A stretch of 64,000 nt of DNA from Bugulina stolonifera (lineage: Eukaryota; Bryozoa; Gymnolaemata; Cheilostomatida; Bugulidae): positions 19,073,001-19,137,000 of the forward strand of contig OW285192.1 in NCBI GenBank assembly GCA_935421135.1. Direction: 5' to 3'. Of this stretch, positions 1-11,200 are shown in pieces. The notes beneath the pieces are model-generated. The model ran no database searches. It was given only the letters and a program-made list of their open reading frames with translations, and was not told the origin of the DNA. The first letter of the stretch is position 1. Every line of letters starts with the position of its first letter. Position numbers and translations under genes: made by a program.

Positions 1-1412
1 GCACTTACTGTATACTACAGTGTAAATGTAAAGCAGTTACTGTATACTACAGTGTAAATGTAAAGCAGTTACTGTATACTACAGCGTAAATGTAAAGCAG
101 TTACTGTATACTACAGTGTAAATGTAAAGTAGTTACTGTATACTACAATGTAAATGTAAAGCAGTTACTGTATACTACAGTGTAAATGTAAAGCAGTTAC
201 TGTATACTACAGTGTAAATGTAAAGCAGTTACTGTATACTACAATGTAAATGTAAAGCAGTTACTGTATACTACAGTGTAAATGTAAAGCAGTTACTGTG
301 TACTACAGTGTAAATGTAAAGCACTTACTGTATACTACAGTGTAAATGTAAAGCACTTACTGTATACTACAGTGTAAATGTAAAGCAGTTACTGTGTACT
401 ACAGTGTAAATGTAAAGCAGTTACTGTGTACTACAGTGTAAATGTAAAGCAGTTACTGTATACTACAATGTAAATGTAAAGCAGTTACTGTATACTGCAG
501 TGTAAATGTAAAGCAGTTACTGTATACTACGGTGTAAATGTAAAGCAGTTACTGTATACTACGGTGTAAATGCAAAGCAGTTACTGTGTACTACGGTGTA
601 AATGTAAAGCAGTTACTGTATACTACAGTGTAAATGTAAAGCAGTTACTGTATGCTACAATGTAAATGTAAAGCAGTTACTGTATACTACGGTGTAAATA
701 TAAAGCAGTTACTGTATACTACAGTGTAAATGTAAAGCAGTTACTGTATGCTACAGTGTAAATGTAAAGCAGTTACTGTATACTACAGTGTAAATGTAAA
801 GCAGTTACTGTATACTACAGTGTAAATGTAAAGCAGTTACTGTATACTACAGTGTAAATGTAAAGCAATTACTGTATACTACAGTGTAAATGTAAAGCAG
901 TTACTGTATACTACAGTGTAAATGTAAAGCAGTTACTGTATACTACAGTGTAAATGTAAAGCAGTTACTGTATACTACAGTGTAAATGTAAAGCAGTTAC
1001 TGTATGCTACAGTGTAAATGTAAAGCAGTTACTGTATACTACAGTGTAAATGTAAAGCAGTTACTGTATACTACGGTGTAAATATAAAGCAGTTACTGTA
1101 TACTACAGTGTAAATGTAAAGCAGTTACTGTATACTACAGTGTAAATGTAAAGCAGTTACTGTATACTACAGTGTAAATATAAAGCCATTACTGTATACT
1201 ACAGTGTAAATGTAAAGCAGTTACTGTATACTACGGTGTAAATGTAAAGCAGTTACTGTATACTACGGTGTAAATGTAAAGCAGTTACTGTGTACTACAG
1301 TGTAAATGTAAAGCAGTTACTGTATACTACAATGTAAATGTAAAGCAGTTACTGTATACTACAATGTAAATGTAAAGCGGTTACTGTTTACTACAGTGTA
1401 AATGTAAAGCAG
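1..1412. repeat. 32-bp minisatellite, about 44 copies
   Basis: A head-to-tail array of a 32-bp unit (core GCAGTTACTGTATACTACAG followed by TGTAAATGTAAA) starts at or before the left edge and stops at about 1412. Copies differ by single substitutions only. It lies directly upstream of the first visible exon of the left-edge transporter gene, so it is most likely intronic. Confidence 0.95.
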
Positions 1413-1473
1413 CTGTCAACTTACTTTAGCAGTTGCATAGAAATGAGAATGTTTAATCTGGAAATTTTTTCAG

Positions 1474-2859
1474 ATCTCTGCCCCTTCTGGCTGTGATGAG
1501 ATGTTTATCCAACGTACTAGTGCAGCCAGCCATATTTATTCCACCAATTAAAGCAGCGATCAACTTGGCATCGTAAGTCTTGCTATTCATACTAATTATT
1601 ATCATGTAAATGATCATAGTTATCGTAACCATTGTGAAGTACGATACTTAGAGTTAACAGTTTAGTTGACCTTCTCTATTAAATTGTTGATATAATAACC
1701 ATTGGGAAGGCAATTCTTTATTTGCATCAGTGCATCAGTGCATCAGTGCATCAGTGCATCAGTGCATCAGTGCATCAGTGCATCAGTGCATCAGTGCATC
1801 AGTGCATCAGTGCATCAGTGCATCAGTGCATCAGTGCATCAGTGCATCAGTGCATCAGTGCATCAGTGCATCAGTGCATCAGTGCATCAGTGCATCAGTG
1901 CATCAGTGCATCAGTGCATCAGTGCATCAGGATAAGATGGCTACTAGTAATTGATACACAGCATAACGCAAGTCATATACCAGCTGCTGTGTTATAGCCT
2001 GAATGACTATGACGGTAGAAGTGTCAAAACCTATGGGATGGTGACTGGGATAATAAATGGTGGCATAGCATTAGGAGCTATGGTTGGGCCAGTTCTGGGC
2101 GGAGCTATAACAGAATCTACAGATTTTACCTGGACATTAACTGTGTTATCGGGTATGGCTCTTGTAATGGTAAGAACCTAGATGTGTGGTCACTAATATG
2201 TAATATCTTGGCTAAGAAACTAAAATAAAATGTATAACATAGAGCTATCAAGTGTTAATCTCCGTATTTTTCCCTATAAACTGCCTTTATTTATCATATG
2301 ACAGGAATACCTGTACACATATGTATGTAGCCTTTAAAATACATAGTGAACAGCGATTGGTTGCTACAACATTACAAATTAAATGCTCTTAGGTTCCTTC
2401 AATCAAAACAGTATCTCACAATATATTCTGAGCAGTTGGACGTACAGTTGCCTGATTTGCCTATTCGTCTTTATTCACCGAATGTCCCCGTGTATATCTT
2501 CCACGTACAATGTAATTGTAGTAGTAAAAGATACTTCTAGCTTTGACATTGCTTGTGCTAATGGGAAACATTGTTCTGCTATACAGTTAGTCACACTCCT
2601 ACTTTACCTCCTCTGGATGAAGACTACCAACCAGCCACTACGACCGAAGGAAGGCTCTTTCTCTGCAGAAGATAAAGAAGATGAAAACAATGACAGCAGC
2701 TTGGAAAATGTGGGTGACCTAGAGAATGCTTACAACTTGCCAAGGGTTGATAGACAGATATTCATGCAAGAAAAAGTAACGGGTAAGCTGGAGCAGTGTT
2801 TGGACTCTGACAATTCTCTAAAGAACTGCACAACGTTGTCAGCTGTACAATCAGAGTAG
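1474..2859 (+). CDS. SLC18B1-like: SLC18B1-like MFS transporter, 3' part (copy A)
   Basis: Three exons, 1474-1572, 1998-2169 and 2587-2859 (TAG stop), are flanked by AG acceptors and GT donors and join in one reading frame. They match exons 9, 10 and 11 of the complete paralogue at 8245-18632: the second exon is 172 nt in both, and phases agree throughout. The second exon carries the family segment TYGMVTGIINGGIALGAMVG followed by GPVLGGAITES, the gating-type MFS helix. The last exon encodes the final membrane helix (LVTLLLYLLWMKT) and then an acidic, serine-rich cytosolic tail of about 75 residues, much longer than in the paralogue. SLC18B1 proteins are 12-helix vesicular transporters with reported polyamine activity; the substrate here is inferred only. 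The 5' exons lie off the left edge. It is convergent with copies B and C. Confidence 0.8.
1724..1930. repeat. 8-bp tandem repeat (GCATCAGT)n, about 26 copies
   Basis: Nearly perfect 8-bp repeat inside the copy A intron 1573-1997. The homologous intron of copies B and C also holds a tandem array, but with an unrelated unit. All three frames are open through it, which is a repeat artefact and not coding. Confidence 0.95.
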
Positions 2860-3250
2860 AATATAGCGAGGCTAACTAACTGACATACACATAGACATTG
2901 ACAAATAATGTGTATAGTTAATGTGTATTTAGGTTACTACAAGTTTAATTGTGGTTTAGTTCTGCAGTTTGAAATGATGCTGTTGGCCTAAATAATTATT
3001 GTTTCATTTTCTATGCAAATAGTACTAAACATATAGTCAAATCTTATATTTACCAGCGTATTCTAGATGTAGTATCACGTTCTTAGAAAAAGAAGATTGA
3101 ACTATGTTTGGTAAATGATTTAACAGCATAAGTGACGCAACATGCACTTGTTGGCTTCATCTAATCAGTTTGGAATTCATTCTCCTGTTTTTCAACTCTC
3201 TAGGTCAGTTTTCCAAGTTATCTGAACGCTTCTTCACATCTTTTACGTCT

Positions 3251-3712
3251 TCAGATAGTAGCTCCCACAAGTATTTTTTTCTCCAGATCTAGAGGCTGTT
3301 TGGTTATTCTCATCCATATCAAGAACATAGTAAGAGTTGTTGCCTGCAGTGGGATATGAAATGCAAACATTACACCTGTTGTTTCATGTAAACAGCTGCA
3401 ACTATTATTAATCAAAAAACCAAAGTTTTGTTAAGGGGGGGGGGGGGGGTGGTAAGAGAGTAGAGGGTGTCTGTATGCTGTCTTGATAAAGAGGCTAAGT
3501 TACGCTACATTTGGTTGTAAAAGAGTATTATGGTTGTCATACCAGCTGACGCTAATCCAGCCATGAAGGTCAAGGTCCATGTAAAGTTATATGAATCTGT
3601 TATTGCACCTGAGAGTATAGGCCCAACCATAGTACCTAGTCCTAGGCCACTATTTAGCATACCAGCTACCATGCCGTACGTGTGTACACTCTCTCTATCA
3701 TGTCCATTCATT
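3251..3712 (-). pseudogene. SLC18B1-like fragment (copy B), last two exons, broken
   Basis: Two exon-like pieces correspond to exons 10 and 11 of gene C. Piece one (3712 down to about 3541) reads [18 protein letters not shown] and continues collinearly. At its 3' end the block holding the last ATG and the GTAAGA donor of gene C is deleted, so normal splicing looks lost. Piece two (3343-3251) starts after a CTGCAG acceptor and keeps the last helix ([12 protein letters not shown]). It then gains one A in an A run (seven against six in gene C), which shifts the frame and ends the protein after 30 codons; the parental exon has 39. No homologue of exons 1-9 lies upstream. A pseudogenic partial duplicate is the simplest reading. 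Expression from a neighbouring promoter is possible but unsupported. Confidence 0.75.
3435..3450. repeat. Poly-G run
   Basis: About 14 consecutive G in the intron-like part of copy B. A similar longer G run is at 42860-42877. Confidence 0.9.
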
Positions 3713-3807
3713 CTGGAGCATAATTATTGTAATATAGTACATGTATGGCAGTAATAGCACTAACAGCAACCTTTAGCTGCTAAAATTAATACCTCTACGC
3801 TAATATC

Positions 3808-4225
3808 ACAGAACATAGCCTCTAATATCGTATAACATAGCCTCTAATATCATATAAATAGCCTCTAATATCATATAACATAGCCTCTAATATCATATAA
3901 CATAGCCTCTAATATCATATAACATAGCCTCTAATATCATATAACATAGCCTCTAATATCATATAACATAGCCTCTAATATCATATAACATAGCCTCTAA
4001 TATCATATAACATAGCCTCTAATATCATATAACATAGCCTCTAATATCATATAACATAGCCTCTAATATCATATAACATAGCCTCTAATATCATATAACA
4101 TAGCCTCTAATATCATATAACATAGCCTCTAATATCATATAACATAGCCTCTAATATCATATAACATAGCCTCTAATATCATATAACATAGCCTCTAATA
4201 TCATATAACATAGCTTCTAATAGAT
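3808..4225. repeat. 22-bp minisatellite, about 19 copies
   Basis: Unit CATAGCCTCTAATATCATAT plus AA. It lies just upstream of copy B exon 10 and is related to the 22-bp array at 9127-9713 in gene C, but much more homogeneous, which suggests later expansion. Confidence 0.95.
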
Positions 4226-4698
4226 TTTACTAGTTGATAGGCAGAAACGTCTCAGCAAATAAACTTTCTCAGAACGACATGTATAGATCATGTTCCCTCA
4301 TGGTCCTTGATAAACTACCTCAAACCACAACTGTAGCAGTTAATGGTCTGCTAAGGACCCAGCAAGCTTGTTTAGAGAAGTTTACTTCACTGATGCGGTT
4401 GTGTATGTAGTTAATATTGAAGAGCAGCCAACTTTTACTGATTAATAGTTAACACTTTATTGCATAACCCGACACCGTGAAGTCTAAAAGAATAAGGTAA
4501 AGTAGCAGTGAATTTACGGTTAAAAGCAATGTGTAGCAGAATATAAGTGATATTTGACATAGTAACAATTATGGATAGTAGTTGACAAAATACAAAATGG
4601 TGACAAGTATGACACTGTAAATTGATAAAAAATTAAAAACGAACCTTTGTTCTCCTTATAGCTTGCGTTGACATTCACTATTGACTACAATGATATAT

Positions 4699-6147
4699 TG
4701 TGGTGAAACAGCCTCCGTGGTAATGGCACCTAGGCCAGCCACACTGACAATATTATTAGCTGACAATCAATATCTTATCCATGCATTGTTATCCACATTA
4801 TTCATGGATTCATTACCTTATTATCCACTGCGTGTCTTATATACATGTCTGTACTAGCAATCAAGCCTTGGAATTACGTTCTATTGCAACTTGGTTTTTC
4901 CCACATTTATGCTTATTTAGTAATTGTCTATCCTTACTTGATTGTGAATTATTAGTCTTTTTTGCCACTTTATATTGTAACTACGTGGCCGACCTTACGG
5001 ATTTAGCTCATAATTATACACGACATGTTTCCACTTATTGTAAACACATTTTGTGCAATGGCCGACCTTTTCATATGGCCGAGTCGGGCGGAACCAGACA
5101 TATTGTTGCATAAGTTCCGGAGCCGACCCCATGTCGGATAACCGACACCATGTCGTCCCGTTTTACCGGAAGTTTGTTATGTATATAAGGCAGTGTATTT
5201 TCTATTGTGAATCAGTTGTTGATTGCGCTTGAATAAAGCAACATCTCCTAACTCAAACTACAGAGGCTTCCTCTTTAGGCGGTAACTCCACCTGAGAATC
5301 CTTTGGATTCAGTACGGCTCGAGTTCACCTCATCCTAGGCTACGCATATCTCTATCTACCCCTTAGGCTTAGGCCGATCCCGGGTTCTAATGAACCTAGC
5401 GTCGGACTTAGGCTCTCAAGGCTAGATCTTCTTTCTCTGCACTCCCTCGGAGTATTGTCACAAGATAGTAGTACTTGTGAGAGTTCGGTGAAGTCACTGT
5501 AGTCAGAGATAATCAAGTGACACACAGCTTGGTCTATCTAGTGCAGAGAAGATGTAGTGTGTAGTGTAATATGTCCTGTTTATTGCTAAAAGTTAACTGA
5601 CTCTCTATAAAAATGTAGGTGTTTATATATGGAATGGCAAATTTCTAGAAAGTTCTCTACCAAAAATATTACATCACTAAGAATGACAATCATAGTCAGC
5701 TGATAGAACATTCTAGCACATTCCATGGTATGCAAGTACTCAGTAGTAGTAAACATTATGTATAGTTATAATAATATGAAAGGTATGCTATTATAAACAA
5801 TGTATGACTCATCATCACTAACTCTCAATATATGTAAATTGATGAGTATGTTGGAATATGCATACAAATAATATATTATTCTTACAATATGCCCTTATGG
5901 CTATCACTCAGAATTTGTGACAAGTATAAACTCTACAAGACCTACGTCGGTCCTGAGCTCCAATGAGTCTCGGCATCGGCCTACGTCTGATATAATCTAC
6001 AATCTACACTATAAAGAGCACCCATAACTGTTCACTCTTTTATGTAATGAGCAGAAGGTACACTTGGCCGGCCTCTACCACCTTCCAAGCCCTTCACATA
6101 CTTGTAGCCCTCGGCTCTCGTATGCAATAGCACTCAAAAACATTACA
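4699..6147 (+). mobile_element. Solo LTR (1449 bp) with ATAT target duplication
   Basis: It begins TGTGGTGAAAC and ends AACATTACA (TG...CA), flanked by ATAT at 4695-4698 and 6148-6151. An ACCGGAAGT site (5165-5173), a TATATAAG box (about 5182) and AATAAAG (about 5232) are laid out as in U3-R-U5. The two ends match, in inverse orientation, those of the solo LTR at 62620-63583. No gag or pol is present. The middle (about 5560-5940) is AT-rich and may hold a further insertion. Confidence 0.75.
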
Positions 6148-8244
6148 ATATGTTTAATATTTGAGTAGTGTTTGATAGTACAATAATTTCACCTTCAGAT
6201 TAGAACACTAACTTGTTCTGTGTTCCTTCGAAAAATGGTCTTATATGTATGGTGGGTGAAATGCTACTGACTGGCCAGGATTTTAGTGAATCTAACCAGA
6301 GCAAAAACCTAGTTTAAAGCGGTTAACAAAGTTCATTCATATATTATCCCACTGTCACCGGCCATCAAAAGCCACACCATCAGCCGGCCGCAAGCAGACC
6401 TGACCAAGAACTTGTGGTTGCGGTGTGCTATATCTAGTGTTCAGAGGTGTTCAAAGGCATGATAAAACATGATAATAAGCTGGTGTAGCAGCTACTGTGT
6501 GCGATGACATGCTAAACCATGATTATGCATTCATATTTATGCAACAGATAACACCATGATGAATGAGCTACATGTACATCTTAAGATGACACAAGGAGTA
6601 ATACACAGTTCACTACAACAGCAGTGACCAGATTGGCTACAAACAATCAAGAAATGTAATGTGACAGCGTCTGAACTAATTGCAACAATTTAAATTAATG
6701 TTATTTTATTTTGTTTTTTATCTTCACACTTATATGAGACATCATGGTTGCCTTAGTCTGAGACCTAGCATGTCTTCCCTAATTTTGTACTCGTATTTTC
6801 AGCAACCTAGTACATGTGCTTTAAGCAAAACATTTTTCACCAGCTTAGTTTGTAACTACATGTAACTGAGAACTGTGCCACATCAGACAGCCCATTAAGT
6901 GTGCTCATCGTTAAAAAACATTTTAGGTATTTCAGCAATCAAAGAGTAAAAATCTCCTTTTTTGATGTCAGCTCAACTTGTCATGTATGGACTAGCCAGT
7001 GGGCGTGACAATGAAGTGAAAACACGATATAATCAAACACTTCCCATGTTATTATAATATTATGAAAGAGTCATAAATATAGACCACTCCAAATGCATCT
7101 GACACTACAAGTGACTTAATTACCCTATAAGAGCTGTGCAGTACAACAATACAAGCTGTAGGTAGGGTTGCGTTTTACATGTATATCAAACAGCAGACAT
7201 CTCTAGCAGCAATACAGCTACCAGGATAACACATCCAATAGTGAAGACACTTGCACAATTATGCACCATAGTTTGATCATCCGGGTAGGCTTGAGTGAAC
7301 ACACTAGAGTTGTACACCTCTAACCATTGTGCATTATACAGTCCTTCCTTAGATATACATGAGGTCTGGTGGCGGGCTACTCAAACTTGTTTGAAATTCA
7401 ACACAAATAGTTTGTTTCAATTAAATTTAGTCCATGGAAACAGATTAATTTTATTAAATTAAACCTCCTCTAATGAGCAAAAGCGACTTGCAAAACAAAA
7501 GTGATTGCTTCACCAAAACTGGTAGGAGCAGTGGACTAGTTGACCGCTATTTGATCTGGACACAACTGTTATGAAAGGGAAACCACGCTAGCATTGTTCG
7601 TCCATAGCACACTGGACACCAGATAATTTGATCTATTGGCTGTCTCATTGAGATCGTGTAGACAACTCCATAGTACCATCACTTATGTAACATGGCACAG
7701 TATTGTATATTAACAACATGGATTTCCAAACACCTAATGTGAACTGTACACATCAAGGTGAGATTATACAGAACAAACGAGAGGTGATCTACGACATTGT
7801 ACATTCACCTTGTGTTTGACATGAACTTGAATTATGATTTAATTCCATTATTTGGAATGGTGCTGTAGGAAAAAAATAATTATAATTCTATATTCTGTGC
7901 AAATAGTAAAACAATCAAACCTTGTTTTTACCAGAGTAAGTTCTAGTCATGCCATCAGATTGTGGCTATGGTGAGCAAAGTTTTCGTCACAGAGTCTTCA
8001 AGGTGTTTCTGTTCTAGCTACTTCTGTAGCTAACAGCTTTGAATGCAGCGTTGTAGCTCCTGGCTCATGAGCAACTCTGTAAAAGCAGCTCGATTTTCTC
8101 TTGGTTTTGGTGAAGTCGCTACAAATTGCAAGATTTTCCAAGCACCTTTCCTTTTGAAATGGTACATAATTACTTAATTCGTTATTTTGGTTTCTAATTA
8201 GTTCTCCTGTTCTCTAACTCTCTAGGTTACTCCACCGGGTTATC
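6148..8244. other. Intergenic stretch, no gene seen
   Basis: About 2.1 kb of AT-rich sequence between the solo LTR and the last exon of gene C. No long reading frame, tandem array or inverted repeat stands out. The part from about 7830 is the 3' flank of gene C that is duplicated at 2950-3240. Confidence 0.6.
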
Positions 8245-11200
8245 TCAAGGCTCCTTCACATCTTTTACGTCTTCAGATAGTAGCTCCCGCAAGTGTTTTT
8301 TCCCCAGATTTAGAGACTGTTTGGTTATTCTCATCCATATCAAGAACAAAGTAAGAGTTGTTGCCTGCAGTGGGGTATGAAATGCAAACATTACACCACT
8401 TGTTCGTTTTGTGAAGGGGAGGAGAGGGTAAGGAGATGGTAATAGGGTGGATGATGACTGCATGTCATCCTGATGAAGATGCTAAAATACATTATATCAA
8501 AGTCTTTTAGATATTATACTATTGCAGTGGTGAGAGGCCTAATGGAGTTTGTTTGCTCTGGCATATCAAGTAGTGATTGGTAATATGCTCTGTTCAGCCC
8601 ACTATCGAGTAATCGGCAGGCTGGCCAACATAGCTGTCCAAATTAAAATGTATGCCAAAAAGCACTACAGATTAATCACACTTATTAATAAAAGACCAAT
8701 TTATTTTCTGGATCTTCTTCACAATCATGCATGGATGCTGAGATATGAAATGAGTTTAGTGAATGATTGATGATGCTTCAGTCGCTTTTTACTTTCAGAA
8801 ATTGCTGGATTGTCATACTTTGCATGCCACTCTGACATGAACGGTGAATCAAATTCTTTTCAAAGTTCATAAAATAAGAGTATTATGGTTGTATAAGAGT
8901 GTCTTACCATCGCTAACGCTAATCCAGCCATGAAGGTCAAGGTCCATGTAAAGTTATATGAATCTGTTATTGCACCTGAGAGTACAGGTCCAACCATAGC
9001 ACCTAGTCCTAGGCCACTATTTAGCATACCAGCCACCATGCCGTAGGTGTGTACACTCTCTCTATCATGCCCGTTCACTCTGGAGCATAATTATTGTAAT
9101 AGCCGTTAGCTGCTAAAGATTAATACCTCTGCACTGCTAATATCACAGGTCATAGCTGCTAATATCAAAGAACATAGCTGCTAATACCACAGATCATACA
9201 AGTGGCTGCTAATATCACAGAGCACAGCTGCTAATACCACAGATCATAGCTGCTAATATCACAGATCATAGCTGCTAATATCCCAGAGCATAGCTGCTAA
9301 TATCACAGAGCATAGCTGCTAATATCAAAGAACATAGCTGCTAATACCACAGATCATACAAGTGGCTGCTAATATCACAGAGCACAGCTGCTAATACCAC
9401 AGATCATAGCTGCTAATATCCCAGAACATAGCTGCTAATATCACAGAGCATAGCTGCTAATATCACAGAGCACAGCTGCTAACATCACAGAGCATAGCTG
9501 CTAATACCACATATCATAGCTGCTAATATCACAGATAATAGCTGCTAATATCACAGAACATACATGTAGCTGCTAATATCACAAAGCATAGCTGCTAATA
9601 TCACAGAGCACAGCTGCTAACATCACAGAGCACAGCTGCTAACATCACAGAGCATAGCTGCTAATACAACAGAACATAGCTGCTAATATCACAGAGCATA
9701 GCTGCTAATATATATTACTAATTGATACATCATGTAAGTATTGACTTACTCGGCTAAGCTAATAGCAGCCTGGAATGGAGGAACATATATCGCTGACTGG
9801 AGAAAGTTAGAAACTGAAATCAAAGTAGCTGTTAGTTCAAAACATCTAAAATAAACGAATATAATATCAGTGATATTGATGATGTGGGTCATAATGGGCG
9901 ATGTGGGCGATGTAAACGACATCGGTGATGTGGGTAACATAGGCAATGACTGGGTGATGTGGGTAACATACATTGTAGGTGGTGACTGGACAATGTAGGT
10001 CATGTGGACAGTGTGGGTCATGTGGACAGTGTGGGTCATGTGGACAATGTAGGTCATGTGGACAGTGTGGGTCATGTGGACAATGTAGGTCATGTGGACA
10101 GTGTGGGTCATGTGGACAGTGTGGGTCATGTGGACAGTGTGGGTCATGTGGACAGTGTGGGTCATGTGGACAGTGTGGGTCATGTGGACAGTGTGGGTCA
10201 TGTGGACAGTGTGGGTCATGTGGACAGTGTGGGTCATGTGGACAGTGTAGGTCATGTGGACAATGTGGGTCATGTGGACAGTGTGGGTCATGTGGACAGT
10301 GTGGGTGACGTAATACAATTTTAATACCACGCTTTGTGAGAAAAGTAATCTGTTGAAAAAGAGAGGAACAACATTGAGCGGTTAAAAACGCAAACTTCCT
10401 CTATGAATTGGCCAATCAGATGTAGCTGGCACTCGAAGAATTCAGTGACTGTAGACTTCACAGAAGCAGTTTGCCAACACAATTTAAAAAAAGGTGTCGT
10501 CATTTGAAACCAGTGCCAGCAAAACCGGCAGCATTTTTACAGGAATTGGCCTTCAGTGTGGATAGACCTTCAGTGGATATTAAACTATTTCAAGGTGTTG
10601 AATGATCTCAGATTGTATCTCATTAATCAGGTCGTCACCTGTACAGTAGTGCCACAAGAAAGATATATAAGGTGTAGTAACTTACTTTTGTCCATGAAAT
10701 ATAAACTCTAATAAAGGAGAAGGTCCAGTAAGAAGATTAAGAATGACTTCAGTGCCTAAGGCTAATATCATCGGTGGATATATAAAGCCCTGCAATATTC
10801 AGGTCAAGTGTAAGTATGGCACATGAGTTGTTAATGCCATTTGAATTCTTGAGCCAAGAGTGGTAGGAGGTAAAAGTAAGAGTACACAGAGAGCGGTATG
10901 ACTTGTACTTGAGTGGCGCAATCTATGTTGAATGCAGTATGACTTATACTTAAAATAGTCTTGTACTTATTTTCAAGATTCAAGCCAAGTTGAGAAGAGC
11001 AGACAATTCCAGCCTATTATGGGATGGAGTTTACATGCTTAGCTGCATGTAGATATAATTGTGCTGTTAGCTACACCAGTGGAGAAATTTGGATCGCCTT
11101 AGTTCTACATCTGGCTTCGTGTTTTGAGTTAGGGCGGCCAGCCAATAAAACATAGAGAAGGTAACTTTGTTCTCATTTTGGTGATTAACACCAGCTATTC

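Larger units (their letters stand above)
2950..4235 (-). repeat. Segmental duplicate of the 3' end of gene C
   Basis: This segment parallels about 7830-9720: 3' flank, last exon, penultimate exon and the minisatellite-bearing intron lie in the same order and strand. Similarity fades just beyond the array, at about 4235, where gene C continues into exon 9. It is therefore a partial duplication, not a second full gene. Confidence 0.7.

Noticed and set aside
1..1412. CRISPR-like array
   Set aside because: Units are contiguous without unique spacers and the genome is animal, so it is a minisatellite.
2383..2586. 5' part of the frame 2383-2859
   Set aside because: Homology with gene C places the exon start at the acceptor before 2587; the upstream part is intron that happens to be open.
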